Assembly (NCBI GenBank): GCA_029204225.1
Contig: CM055096.1
Coordinates: 35,497,858 to 35,561,857, forward strand
Source of the DNA: Diphasiastrum complanatum
Taxonomy: Eukaryota > Streptophyta > Lycopodiopsida > Lycopodiales > Lycopodiaceae
DNA: 64,000 bases
Direction: 5' to 3'
Under the pieces are notes generated by a model that was not told where the DNA came from, made no database searches, and saw only the letters and a list, made by a program, of their open reading frames with translations. Of this stretch, positions 43,160-55,237 are shown piece by piece (position 1 is the first letter of the stretch; the number at the start of each line of letters is the position of its first letter). The translations under genes were made by a program, and so were the position numbers.

Positions 43160-44500
43160 TCATGATTTTTGGAGATCCCCTATGAGATAGCTCTTGAAAC
43201 TTGGATAGTCACTAGATCTGACCCAGATGCATCCATTAAAATCTCTGCAAGAGTTCCTAATAAAAAAATCTTCATTTTTGAGTGTGTGCGAGGGTGTCCC
43301 ATCTAGCTTCTCTAAATTCATGGCTCCATGATTAAGAATTTCCTTGATCCGATAAGGACCTTCGCTTGTGAATTTTAACTTCCCCTTGATTTCCTTGGTT
43401 TTATACATCAAGACCATATCTCCGAAGCGAAGATCCTTCTTTTGTAACCTATGATCGTGCCATGCTTTGCGTCTTTTCTTTTCAGCTGCCAGTACATGCA
43501 CAACTAGTAAGCATGTTTCACAGAGTTTATGCAGAGCTTCGTGGTGTAGTTGTAGAGATTTGGATTCATTAAGACGTTGTGCTGTGGCAATCCTTAATGA
43601 AGGGACTAAAAACTCTACTGGCATCACAACATCTTGACCATATACTAATTGGAAAGGTGTTTGATCAGTGCTTCTCTTATATGATGTCCTGAATGCCCAC
43701 AAAGCAGCATACAACTTATGTTCCCAATCTGATCTACTAGCTTCAACTATTTTCGTGAGCACGCTACACATGATCTTATTGGATGATTCTGCTTGCCCAT
43801 TACCACGAGGATAACAAGGCGTACTGGTTCTATGGATCATGAAGAATTCCTCCAACAGGACCTTGATGGTCTCATTGATGAAATGACTTCCGCGATCGCT
43901 GACTAGCCCACCGAGCATCCGAAGCGCACAATGATATTTTCATAAAAGAACTTGGCAGTGGTCCTAGCATCGGCTACTCCTACTGCCTTGGCTTTGACCC
44001 ACTTGGTGAGATAGTCCGTGGCTAAGATTTTGTATTGAGCCTGGGAACTCCTTGTTGCAGAGTGAATTGGACCGATGTAATCCAATCACCACTTTTCGAA
44101 TGGTGCTTGGGCTAAGACCGGGTGCAATAGATCATAATTCAATCTCGTTGGTCTCCTCACCCTTTGGCACACATCGCACTTTCTCAAGTATTCCTCTATA
44201 TCCTTATGAATCAATGGCCACCAACATCCTGATTGCAGGATCTTGCGAGCTGTAATGTCGGATGCAAAATGGCCTCCACCCATGCCTTCATGTAAAAGCA
44301 AAATGATCTGGGTGGCCTCATGAGGGAGAATACATCGCCAAAGAATCTCGTCTGGACCTCTTCGATACAACTGGCCAGCAATCAGCTGATAAGGTCTAGC
44401 CTTCAAGATCAATTTCCACTGATCCACCTTTGGTAGTGACTTGTCTGGTTGTCCCCGCATTAGATATTCAACAATGTCGGCAACCCATTCGGGTACTGTG
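43160..44500 (-). pseudogene. Ty3/gypsy G1 integrase
   Basis: From about 44400: a HHCC finger (HEGMGGGHFASD...CDVCQRV) and the core LDYIGPIHS (first Asp, about 44075), TDYLTKWVKA, LVSDRGSHF (second Asp, about 43890) and NGQAESSNK (Glu). The C-terminal region has TDQTPFQLVYG, MPVEFLVPSLR, DMVLMYKT and GKLKFTSEGPYRIKEI, ending at 43160. One in-frame stop (44086, after APFEKW) and one frameshift (about 43912) break an otherwise complete enzyme. No chromodomain is seen at the C-terminus, as expected for the Athila/Tat side of plant gypsy. Closely similar to the G0 integrase at 2570-3606. Confidence 0.88.
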
Positions 44501-45740
44501 TCCACATAAAATAAGGCAGCATCGGCCAGCTCATCATCGGGTTGGATTGCAATCTCCTTTTCCTTAATTTGCGACACATGATCTGCCATGTAGTGTTGTT
44601 TTTCCTTGCAAACTACTATCCGAAAATCAAACTCCGACAATAGAAGTAGCCATCTGGTGATTCTCCCGGTGTTGCAAGTTTTGTAAAAGAGATAGAACAA
44701 GGGTTGATGGTCCGTATAAAAAGCAAAATGTGTGGCTATCAAGTAGTGCTGAAATTTCTTAACCACATAGATCATTGTCAGTGCTTCTCGCTTTGTGGTT
44801 GAATAATTCATTTCTGTATCACTGAGCTGTCGGCTTGCAAATCGGATTGAAAAATTCTTTTTGTGTTCACTTGGCTGGGTTAAGACTGCTCCAACTGCAT
44901 ACTTTGATGCGTCCGTATGCACATAAAACTCAATGGACCAATTAGGTGGACGTAAGATTGGTGCTAAAACCAATGCATTCTTAAGCTTTTGGAAAGCCTT
45001 TAGGGCTTACTCGTTCCAATGTGGATCCGTTGTGAGTTTGTAAATTGGTCAGGCTAACTCCGCAAAATCAAGAATGAAGATCCTATAATAGTTAGCATGA
45101 CCCATGAAAATGTAGACTTCGCGGATCGTCCCCAGTGGTGGTAGATCAACAATGATCCTGATCTTTGATAGGTTTGTGGCGATCCCATGTCTTGACACTA
45201 TATGGACAAGAATCAAGCCGTGTGTCATCCAAAATTGACGTTTTTCTGGATTCAAGGAGATCTGGAAGTTGCGACATTTCTGTAACACCTTCTCCAAATT
45301 GGATAAGTGTTCTGAATATGGCCCGTGCACGCACAGATCGTCCAAGAAAATTTCCAATTTTTTTTGCAAATATTCTTTGAATGTCGCCTGCATGACACGT
45401 TGAAAAGTACTTGGGGCATTGCAAAGTCCGAATGGCATCACTTTATAGGCATAGGTTCTCCATTCCATGGCAAATATTGTCTTGTGTTGGTCTTGGGGGC
45501 CTATCTTCACCTGGTTGTAGCGCTGAAGCCGTCTAAAAAACTGTAGGCTTCGGCACCAGCTACTCTATCGAGGACACTTTCCATAAATGGTAAAGGAAAA
45601 CGATCCTTTTTGGTGACTGCATTTAGTGCCTTCAAACTCACACAAATCTGCATTTTGCCGTTCTTCTTGGGTACTATAACTATCGGCAATACCCATTCCA
45701 TGTGTTCGATTTCATAAATGAAATCTGCATCCATCAGCTT
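44501..45740 (-). pseudogene. Ty3/gypsy G1 reverse transcriptase and RNase H
   Basis: RT from about 45734: WVLPIVIVPKKNGKMQICV, LNAVTKKDRFPLPF, YKVMPFGLCNAPSTFQRVM and the active site FLDDLCVHG, then FMGHANYYRIFI. RNase H follows: FYVHTDASKYAVGAVL, RFASRQLSDTEMNYSTTKREALTMI, FYTDHQPLFYLF, to SEFDFRIVV and a tether near 44560. Stops occur at about 45510 (after FSATTR), 45049 and 45010. It synthesises element cDNA and degrades the RNA strand. The copy is inactive but unusually complete. Confidence 0.9.
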
Positions 45741-46590
45741 CTACAACTCTTGCTTAATCAGCTCTATATAATTTGAGTTGTAGCGGTAGTAACAACTCAC
45801 CTTGGGGACTGCTCCATCTACCAAGGGTATGGTATGTTGGACTACTGTTGGTGGAATGCCCTTAAAATCACTATAACTCCAGGCAAAACAGTCTTTATAC
45901 TCCACCAACAATGATCGTAGTCTCTTGAACTGTGTGGGCGTTAACTACTCTCCCACATGCACTATCTTTTCTTCTTCTCTGGCTCGGCAAGGTTCATCGG
46001 CTGTATTCGCACAAGTCTCTCGAAGACTTTGTTCCGTTGGTGCTTGACTTTGATCATGTTCTCATTGGGCTTGCGGCATCATAATTACCACGTCATCCAA
46101 GATATAATTTTTGAAAGTTTAAGGCATCTCGTGAACTGGAGCTCGTCGAGATTCCTCTTTCAGCATATTGATCTTAGCCCGACTGGTCATCTTTTGATTT
46201 TCTGTCATCTATGTAGAAGATGACGCTGTATCTGAGTCCATCTTGATTGACTTCAAAAAATACAACACCTTCTTTTTGCTCTTTTTTGTCATTTTGGTGG
46301 ATTCGTCCTTGTTGTCTTTCATTGGAACTGCTGTGACATTCGCCTCATCATTGCGAATATCGACATCCAATGTAGCTATTGCCTCTTCGGGTAGATCACT
46401 CCATCGGATCACCTGGTTGTAGCGTTGCTTCAACTGATTCTTCTTATTCGCAGGTGTCTTGGGTGGATCGATCCTTGAGACTTTCGCCATAGCAAACTTT
46501 TGCAGTGGTTGAGCTGGTACCTTCTTGATTCCGTAACGATCTGGGTCCATGTGGTGTAGGACCTGCTCATCAATCAGCTCAATCTCCTTA
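45741..46590 (-). pseudogene. G1 protease-RT linker
   Basis: The region between protease and RT encodes DPDRYGIKKVPAQPLQKFAM, a Lys/Pro stretch, RWSDLPEEAI and an acidic then Lys-rich segment (46209-46560). It is followed by decayed sequence to the RT start. Such linkers are usual in long gypsy polyproteins and have no assigned enzyme activity. Confidence 0.6.
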
Positions 46591-46592
46591 TT

Positions 46593-47555
46593 TTAAGTTA
46601 GAGCATGTTGCCAAGGGACTAAATCATCATCCACTAGATTCTCAATAGGTTCCGCTGAGAGCCATGCTATGTTTATCATATTCACCCCAAATGTAATTGG
46701 TGTGTCCATAGTGTAACACTTGGGTGAAGATGTACTGGGTTCAGGATCTAATTCATATTGACATGTTCGGCAGTCAATAGTTGCTAATGTATCCATCCAT
46801 CTCATGACGTCCGTCTCTGAATCATAGTGACCTCCCTTGGTTGGCCTTGGGCGATCAATCGTGTGATCTGTCGTGGATGATCCATCATCAGTTTTGGGTG
46901 CAATAGGTTTCACCACCCATGTGGTTGGATCAACCTTTACAATCTGCTCTCTGTTCTCGAAGGTGGGTTTCCATGTACCCCAGTTGTGTACTACTTGCGC
47001 AGTCCTCAACCATGATCTTCCCAATAACACACGGCATGCAGTTGGAGATTTAGGTATATCCATTACTACAAAAGTGATCACGAATTACATGCCTGCTTTT
47101 TTTACATGGATATCGACAACTACACCTTTTGGTTTCACACAGGATTGATCCACCAGCTTGATGGCAAATCTTGCTGGCTTCAACCCTTGTAAACCCCACT
47201 TTTCATACAAAGTAGTGGAGATCAAATTGACACATGATCCTCCATCTATTATTGCCGCCTCATCCTCGTATCTCTTGTGTTTGATTGACAAAGTGATGTT
47301 GTGTTCCTCACTTTCCCATGCTACCCCGATGTGGAGGACGTTACTTGTTTCTTCATAGCCCGTACAATATATGGGCTCAAGCGCTACTGGCTCCTCTTCC
47401 GCTTTGGCCCATTCAACTAGAAGGCTTTTCACTTGTGGTGCAATTTGCAGTAGTTCCCCGAGTGAAAAACTGGAACTAAAAATTTTGGTGTCTGCAAGGG
47501 TTCTCTGGTACTTTCCCATCTTTTTTTCACTGGGAACTCTCGCACAGACATTCAA
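46593..47555 (-). pseudogene. Ty3/gypsy G1 aspartic protease region
   Basis: 47085-47555 gives LGELLQIAPQVKSLLVEWA and then AAIIDGGSCVNLIS, the catalytic Asp in a DGGS setting typical of plant gypsy proteases. YEKWGLQGL and IKLVDQSC follow. After one stop at 47085 the frame continues as VITFVVMDIP and CRVLLGRSWL (the second conserved block), then a linker to 46593. It would cut the polyprotein. Gag is missing upstream. Confidence 0.8.
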
Positions 47556-48099
47556 ACATCAAACTAACTCTCGCAAGCTTCTCTGTGTCCTGATCTCATT
47601 GAGATGGGACTTCAGAGGAGTCTGAGAGAGTTATGGTGAATATTTGAATTTTTTGTAGATTTTTTCAAGGGTTTTTTGAATTTTTTATGATTTTTCTTTG
47701 ATTTTTGCAATCTGCTTGGAACTAACTCTGGCAGGCTTCTATGCAGGTTTGGGACAGTACCTTGGAGCTGTTGCCAGTCATGCAAGTGTTATTCACACTG
47801 ATTTTGGAGATATAAAAATCTGATGAGATTTTAGGCTCTTTTTTCCTCCAAAATGTAGATTGGTGTGTATTTTTTGGGTTTTTGGCTGGTTGGTTTGGTT
47901 TTCAAGCCCTTAGAGGCTGTTCAGGGCTCCTCTACCCTCTCGCACCTCTGCTAGCTGTGAACAGTCCAAACACAAAAATAATATAGAAAACTAACTCTAA
48001 ACTCCCAAAAATCTACCTAAAACTACTCTAAAAAGCAAGAAAATAGCTAAAATGCAACTACACTAGTTAGTGGAAACCTATCCCTAGCAACGGCGCCAC
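47556..48099 (-). other. G1 leader and primer-binding site; gag absent
   Basis: The minus strand reads tggcgccgttgctaggga at 48081-48098, one base from the LTR end. This is the PBS type usually matched to an Asp tRNA in plant gypsy elements (recollection). Only about 525 bp separate it from the protease region, too little for a gag gene, so gag has been deleted. Confidence 0.8.
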
Positions 48100-48275
48100 T
48101 GTAGGGTCTTTGATCTGATGTTGTAATAGCTCGTCCACCTATCAACAAGGGTTAGTTTACTGGATAGGCACCTAACTATGCATAGATGCTAATTTTAGTT
48201 AGTTTTTCTACTTTTTATCTAACTCTACCTCCCCTAACACTACTTACACTAACTAACTTCATCATGATTGTTGGT
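48100..48275 (-). mobile_element. Fragment of the G1 5' LTR
   Basis: It begins tgtagggtctttg on the plus strand next to the PBS (the LTR 3' end on the minus strand) and is truncated at about 48275 by copia fragment L. The block cacctaactatgcatagatgct...ttcatcatgattgttgg is found again at 63765-63905. Confidence 0.75.
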
Positions 48276-49385
48276 GAAGAGTCTTTACTTAAGGCTTTTG
48301 TAAATATATCAGCAACTTGCAACATCGTAGAGCAATGCATAACTCTAATATCTTCAGATTGTAACTTTTCACGCACAAAATGATATTTTATTTCAATGTG
48401 TTTAGTTCTTGGGTGAAAGACTGAATTTTTGGCCATTTGTGTCCTGCTTTGGCTATCACTGAAGATAAGAGTAGGGTGTGTTTGCTTCATACCAATCTCA
48501 CTCAACAATCTTCATAGCCAAATAGCTTTTTGAGTAGTGAAACTTACCGCTTTATACCCAGCTTATGTCGATGGAAGAGAAATTGTGTCATGCTTCTTAC
48601 TAGACCATGAAAAACAACCATTTATCCAATAGTTGACTTTCTATCATCTATATTGCCAACCCAATCAACATCAACGTAACCTTGTAATCTAGGTAAAATA
48701 TTTTGCTTTCTATAAACCAAGCCAAGGTTGGGTGTGCCCTCCACATACTTCAAGATCTCATTTGTTGCTTTTCAATGATCCAAAGTAGGTGATGACATGA
48801 ATTGACTAATCAAGCTCACAACAATGTCATAGCAAATATCAAGGTGAGTAGTCGTAAAATAAATCAAACTTCCAACTAGTTGACGAAATAGTGTAGTGTC
48901 AACTTGACCACTATCATCAATACAAGACAACTTCTTACCAGCTTTGCATAGAGTGATGGAAGGTTTACATTCTGTCATGTTGTGAGATCTCTCTAGAATC
49001 TCGCAAAAATACTTGCTTTGACATAACCTGATATCATTGCCTCTGCCATACTTCAAACCCCAAGTAATAATGCATAAGATCCAAATTCGTCATTTCAAAT
49101 TGCATCAGATTTCTTCTTCAAGAAATATATCCATGTCCTCCTAGGGTAATCATCTATGAAAGTCATAAAATAATAGGCTCCCCCCCATCATCATGGTCTT
49201 CATTGGGCACAAATCAATGTGAATGAGTTCAAGTGATTTCTTGGCTCTTGCAGCTCCACCTTTCTTGAATGTTTCCATGTGATGCTTTCCCATTACACAT
49301 CCTCACATATGGAGTGGTGATCATCCTGCAATGTTGGTAATCCATTTACCATCTTCAGCTTGTTCCGGTGTCCTTGGGCTTGTGT
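48276..49385 (-). pseudogene. Copia fragment L (integrase start, RT end, RNase H)
   Basis: From 49385: the GAG-pre-integrase Cys pair (ICEDCVMGK), LELIHIDLCPM and FIDDYPRRTWIYFLKKKSDA. A deletion at about 49105 leads to RT MTNLDLMHYYLG, SKYFCEILERS, FRQLVGSLIYFTT, and then RNase H with WVGNIDDRKST, FSDSQS, HIEIKYHFVREKL and ADIFTKALSKD at about 48280. It joins gypsy LTR sequence directly. Frameshifts and stops are present. Confidence 0.8.
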
Positions 49386-50165
49386 ACTTGCATCACAAAA
49401 TGCCTTGAGCTTGGTAGAAATGTACTCATCACCATTATCACTCCTCAAGCACTTGATCTTTGTAGAAAAGTGAACCTTTCTTGCAATCTTGAACTTGAAA
49501 AAGACATCAACACCTCATCTTTGCTTTTTAGTAGATAGACCCAACAAAATCTACTAAAATCATCAATAAAAGTCACATACATCTTAGCACCTCCATTGCT
49601 CATTGTAGTAACACCTTGAATATCTGCATGCACAAGTTCAAAAGGCTTACTTGATCTTGATGTAGATCTCTTGTAAGGTAACCTATGTGACTTTGATAAA
49701 GCACATTGCTCACAAACATGATTCAAGCTTGTTAAAGAGTTCGGAAGACCAAACACAACTTGTCTCTCTGCCATCACCTCCAATGACTTGTAGTTGAGAT
49801 GCCCCAATCTCTTGTGCCATGCCTCTTGCATTGACAATTGCTCCTTTGCCATACATCCAAATTGGTTAGCAACAACACAAGCATAAAGTTTGAACAACTT
49901 ACCTTGCCTCTTCCCTTTTGCAATCAATTCATCCTCCTTCTTGATCAAACAAGCATCACCATCAAAATCCAATTTGGATCCCTTGTCAAACTATTGACTC
50001 ACACTAAGAAGGTTCTTAGTGATAGATGGAATGAACAACACATCCTTCAAATTCATATTTCTATGAATAGAGAGGGAAATAGGAATTGTGCCAATCCCTT
50101 TGATTGCACACTCACCATCATTGGCTGTGTAGATCACCTTCAAATGCCATCAATAATGAATAATA
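49386..50165 (-). pseudogene. Copia fragment K of family B (protease end to integrase core)
   Basis: It matches copia B residues from about LMAFDGD (protease) through the GAG-pre-integrase (WHKRLGHLNYKSLEV, CEQCALSKSHRLPY) and the integrase core (HADIQGVTTMSNGGAKMY, FIDDFSRFCWVYLLKSKDEV) to IKCLRSDNGDEYIS near 49440. There is a frameshift near 49515. The left joint with fragment L is within about 10 bp of 49385. Confidence 0.85.
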
Positions 50166-50822
50166 TTTGAAAATTGTCAACATTTCCTAGCTAGTTTGAG
50201 GCCTAAATTGGCAATTTTTGTAAATAGTTCTGGTACTGGAGTTTCACATGTGTGAACCAGGCCTAAAGTTTTTTATTTACTATATTTTTTTAGTGTGAAG
50301 AAGTGTCAAACTTCAGACCCTTCAAAATGAGACCATTTTGATGTATTTTGGTCATATATGTCATTTTTAGCTATTTTTCCTATATAGGGAATATTTAGGG
50401 TCAAGTACCTTTTAGAGAGAGAAGAGAGAGTCATCTTCCTCATCCATAAATAGTAGAAAATGCATGGAGAAATAGGTTGGAGAAACTTATTGTATTGTTG
50501 AGAGAGATCAATAGATCATTGTCACAGTTTCTTCCTCCATTGAGAGCATTGCTTTGTGTATTGCCTTCAAGATTTTTTGTATGATCTTAAGAGGTTTCCA
50601 AGAGTGGTAGGCTACTGTTGGGAGCCCTATTTTTTGCTATTTTTGGCTACCATCAGTACATTTTATTAGTTTCTTTTGTCTCTTGAATGCTTTGTCAAGT
50701 TCATGTGTATCAAAGGTAGCATTAGGATGCTTTGCCATTTGTAGCTTTTGTAGCTTGTTGTGCAAAGATCTTAGCCAAGTATTTTGGGAGTTTGGATCCA
50801 TTCAAGATCCACTTTTTTCACA
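50166..50822 (+). mobile_element. 5' LTR of copia I (family B)
   Basis: ttgaaaattgtcaac...ttttttcaca, about 657 bp, next to a decayed PBS (tggtattagatc at 50823). Length and start match the copia B LTR (653 bp), but the sequence has diverged strongly. A CACATGTGTG variant of the palindrome is at about 50246; a TATATA is at about 50381. Confidence 0.75.
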
Positions 50823-51883
50823 TGGTATTAGATCTGGATGGCCACTATTTATAGTAAGATTTCCATTTATGGTGATATTTGGATGTTTGATCAAGTTCTA
50901 GCATGATTATGAATTGCATTGTTGATCAAATCTTACTAACCTTAGTTTGTTGAGTTGAACTTGTGGATCAAAAGCATATTTCAGGTTTATTGAAGATCAG
51001 AGGCTGAGAAGAAGTTATTTTGGATCAAATCATAACACCTAATCATTTTTTGATTGTGAGGCTTGTGCATATTCAATACTAACAATGTTCTGTTCAATCT
51101 ATTGTTGACAATCTCCACTTCTGTGGATGAACACTCTCCTTTGTGGATGAACACTCTCCTTAACTGGATAAACTTTCTCCTTAAGTGGATGACAAATACT
51201 CTTTGAGTGATTTTGTATTTCTCCAAAAGGCTGAGCAAAGCTCCCACTCGGATGAAAGATCCCCTTTTGGGTGAAAAGATTGTCAACACTCTTTTGAATA
51301 AATTTTGGTGTACTTTGTTGAGCATGTAACTAACTCTCCTTTTGTAATTTGATTGGAGCATTTGCTGGAAGATTTTAACCATTATGCAAATGTGTTTTCA
51401 AGTTCTTAACAGGTTGAGGAACATTCTCATGTGAAGTGATCTTAGATCTACATCTAAACACCAAGATTTGACAAGCTAGTGAAGCTAGTCTTGTGATTCA
51501 CTAAGTGTGCTCTTTCTTTCACCTCTAAAGCTTGTACTTATTAATTACTGGAGTTTATAAGCTTTTAGAAGTGTGGTTTACATGTGGTTTTACAGGTTGA
51601 ATCAATATCTTATGTGTTGATCATATGTTGATCAAGTTTGTTCAATTCTAGATTAAGCAAGAGTGTGTTCAGGTTGGTTTGAGTTTGTAATCCATTCTTA
51701 GTGTGTGCAAAGTGTTGCATGTGTTTCAATCTTCCTTTCTATGCTTGGAAACCAGCTAGGTTCAAGATAGAAGTGTTTTAGGGTCCTAGATCTTCTGAGA
51801 TCTCTTATCCATCATTTGTTGAAAGAAAAGTGAGTGCTAGGTGCATTAGGACAGAGCCTAAAAGTTGAAGAATCATTATATCC
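50823..51883 (+). other. Copia I leader
   Basis: About 1.06 kb between PBS and gag, longer than the 0.6-kb leader of copia B. It includes a short direct repeat (gtggatgaacactctcct twice, 51121-51160) and the conserved attaggacagagcc-like block just before gag. No gene. Confidence 0.6.
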
Positions 51884-53486
51884 ATGGCTTCCAATGGTGG
51901 GATCATGCTAGAAACTAATGATAGGTTGAGTTCATCAAACTACTCTACCTGGAAAGTGAGGATGGAATCCTTACTTGAGTTGAATGAACTCACGGACATA
52001 GTTGTAGAAACTAAAGAGAGACCACCCATACTTCAAGAGCAACAAATGTTTGATAATAAGGCTAAAAGGGCTCTTCATATCATTAAAATGAATGTTACCA
52101 ATGAACTTCTCAAGGAAGTTGGTAAAAGTCAAAGTGCAAGTGAGGCATGGAATGCCTTGAAGAAGCTCTTTGAATCAAAGTCCACATCTAGGGTATTGAC
52201 CCTAAGGAGGCAAATATTTTCTAGTAGACAAAGAGAGGGAGAAAGTGCTCATGCATTTGTCTTGAGGGTTAAGTCCTTAAGTGATGATCTAGCATGCATT
52301 GATGAAAGCATAAAAGATGGTGAAATAGTCCAAGTTATATTGAATGGTTTGCTAGATGAACATGCTAACCTTGTGCAAAGTTTTGCCATTCAAAGAGTCT
52401 TGCAAAGTGTGGTTGACTTGCAAGAAATCTTATTGGCTAAAAAACATAGGTTGCAATCAAAGCTTGATGGTGCATCCTTGCAAGGTGGAGGTGAAGAGGC
52501 TTTCTTCACAAAAGACAAAGTCAAAGGCAAAGGTAAAGGCAAAGGAAAATGGTCCAAAGGTGGTAACTTGGATCATGATGATCACTCTTCCTCCTCCTCT
52601 TCTACTTCTTTTTGAAAGAAAGATAAGTCAAAGTTCAAGTGCATTTATTGTGGGATAAAAGGTCATTTTGCTAATGAATGTCATAAGAAGAAAAGAGACC
52701 AAGGTGAGAGGCAAGGAAATCTAGCAATAGATGAAGAAGAGGATAGCATTTCTGAATCTCTTGTTATGACTTCAAGTTTACTTGCACATATAGATGGGAA
52801 TGATATTTGGTGGATTGATAGTGGAGCCTCATCTCACATGACAAGACATAAGGAATACTTTTCATCCTTATTTTCTTATGAGGGAGAGAGAAACATCATC
52901 TATTCTACAAATGATGGTCAATGTGACATTACTCTCTGTAGAAAGCTCATAGGATCTCTTATTCTGTTAACCATCACAAGACCTGATCTAAGCTATGTGG
53001 GTGGTAAACTAAGTCAATTCATGCAAGATCCTAGTGAGGCTCATTGGAAGCTAGGAAAGAGAGTACTAAGATACCTCTCGGGATCTAGAGATTTTGGCAT
53101 CTTGTATGAAGGATCTTCACCTAACCTTTGTGGTTTCTCAGATTCAGATTTTGCAGGTGATCAATTGGATAGGAAGTCAACAATTGCCTTTGCAATATAT
53201 CTTGGAGATAGAGCTATCTCATGGCTATCAAAGAAGCAACCTACTATCTCTCTATCTTCCTTAGAGGCCAAATACAAGGCATTGACAACATGCACCAAGG
53301 GGATGCTTTGGATAAAGAGGATGTTATTGGATCTTCACTTGCTGGAATCTAAGAAGACACCAATCATCTATTTTGACAACCTTTCAACCCAAAGCTTGGC
53401 AACCAATCCAGTTTTCCATGCTAGGAGCAAGCACATTGAGATTGCTCATCACTTTGTGAGGGATCAAGTCATTGCCAAAGCTACTC
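51884..53486 (+). pseudogene. Copia I, internally deleted (gag, protease start, RNase H)
   Basis: Gag from ATG 51884 (MASNGGIMLETNDRL) is open for 243 codons to a stop at 52613, after which the frame continues through the CCHC knuckle CIYCGIKGHFANEC. The protease start follows: IWWIDSGASSHM, STNDGQCDI. It is then fused in frame to the end of RT (TLCRKLIGSLILLTITRPDLSY) and RNase H (FSDSDFAGD, SSLEAKYKAL, YFDNLSTQS, SKHIEIAHHFVRDQV). Integrase and most of RT are deleted. The fusion yields a 246-codon open frame (52766-53506). The element is cut at 53486 by an X LTR fragment. Confidence 0.9.
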
Positions 53487-54064
53487 TAGGAAAGCAAGAA
53501 ATCTAATCCACTCTACAATCCACAACCACACTCATAGGAGACAAGGGCAAAATCATGAATACATTCACTCAAGAAACAACCATGATCAAGGAGCTCAATG
53601 GATGCATCTAACTCATGGAGGCTCTTCTCATTTCAGCATGGAGTTGATACAATACACAAAAAGCTCCTCTTCACAAAGAGGGAGTCTCTTAAATAAGCAA
53701 GAGAGCTCCTTAGGTGGCCTCCTAGTGGAATTTCCACATTTCACAAATTACAAGTGGAATAATGCTCTCCACTAGAGGTCACCATCAAAAGGTGGCTCAC
53801 TCTACTTTCTTTAAGAAGGGTCTACTTGTATTTATTACTTTGCCTAGAAATACTAATTCCTACATGGTCATTCCATCTTTCGGGATTCACCATGAGGCTT
53901 ACACAGTTCTTGCTTGTCATTACTACTAGTATTCCTCGACTCTCATACTTGGCTCTCAATCTTCGTTCATCTCATTTTCTCAGAGACCTCCTCGGTCTAA
54001 GGTGAGAGGTGCTCTTGGGTAGCTCTATCCGAGTATCTTGGGGGTTCGTCAGAATCAGCCAACA
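53487..54064 (-). mobile_element. Fragment of an X-family LTR (minus strand)
   Basis: Matches 30938-31507 closely (ctctaggaaagca.aaatctaatcc..., aagctcctcttcacaaagaggg, ggtctaaggtgagaggtgctcttg) and ends ...cagccaaca at 54064. The other half of the LTR is missing. Confidence 0.85.
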
Positions 54065-55237
54065 CCTATCAACGCCAGATTGTCAATGATTTCGTTGTGC
54101 ATGGTCCGTTTTCCTATTGGCTATCATATTCAGAAGATTTTCTAATCAGAAACTCCCATTTTTTACTAAAATGACAATTTTACCAAAAAACTAGCCTATT
54201 TTGGACAAACTTGACCATATGTGCATCTGCAACATTGGCAGAGACAGGGACCACCAAAAATAGTAGTAATGCTCTTTTTGGACTGTTCAGGACATTTTGT
54301 GTTAGATTTCTTATGCTCAGTCTTAAACAAATTGTTCAAGTAATGAGTATCCTAAAACTGAAGGCCGACTACATGTTTTCAAACCTTCACATTTTTTCCC
54401 TTTGAGATTTTTGCCTTAATTATTTTTTAGGCATCTTAGCCCTTTTACCTTCGCGAAAAATACAACAAGGTGGCCAAGTGGCCATAATGCCTTAAAAACC
54501 ATTTTAAGGCACCTTCGCCTTTTTCGCCCCTTCGAGAAAAAAGTGACAAAGTGGCCAGAATGCCTTAGAAACTAGTCTAAGACACCTTCGCCTTCTTCGC
54601 TGTCTTTAGTCTAAGGCACCTTCGTCTTCTTCAATGTCTTCAGTGTAAGGCACTTTCGACTTTTTTGCCTTTTGCCTTAAGTCTAAGGGCGCCTTAGGGA
54701 TACACACCTTAAGTCTAAGGGCACCTTCAAGATTTGCATACCTTCAATCTAAAGGGCACCTTCGGGTTTTTTGGGTTTTTGCTACATTGGTAGACCGATG
54801 TTGCCAACTTATCATCAACCCTAAAACAGCTAGAGAAACAAATATCCTAAGGGCAGTTACCAACTTTGTACATATGCAAAACTGGAGTAAATGGCAGTTA
54901 AGGCATAAGATATTTTTTTCTCGACACTTGTAAATATATATACTAGCTGAATCACGCTATGTAAGTGTTAATTGAATTTATCTTTCAATCGGAGTTTTTC
55001 TGTAGCCCGTGTTATCACGCTTAGCAAGCTGAAGTTACTACTTCAAGCCATTGTACTCACTGTTGATATTAATTAGAGTGCAATTTCTGTCTCACTACTA
55101 TGTTGTTCATTTGCGCAATTTATATGACTTCTTCTACTTGAATATTTCTGCTGCTAACTGTTGTGTTTCTGTTCCTACATGCCTGCACTCAAAGCATCAA
55201 AATTTTTAAAATCGCTCACACCCGCGGTTTTACGACG
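54065..55237 (+). mobile_element. Probable 5' LTR region of copia F
   Basis: It ends at a perfect copia PBS (tggtatcagagc, 55238-55249), so the sequence to its left should be an LTR, although the end reads ...tacgacg instead of CA. The left end is unknown. It contains a minisatellite (54420-54780). The last 300 bp are AT-rich without coding. Confidence 0.5.
54420..54780. repeat. AAGGCACCTTCG minisatellite
   Basis: The word (t)aaggcaccttcg recurs about eight times with variable spacing (16-90 bp), with two larger units (about 90 bp) containing gtggccaaaatgcctta. It lies within the probable F LTR. Confidence 0.7.
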
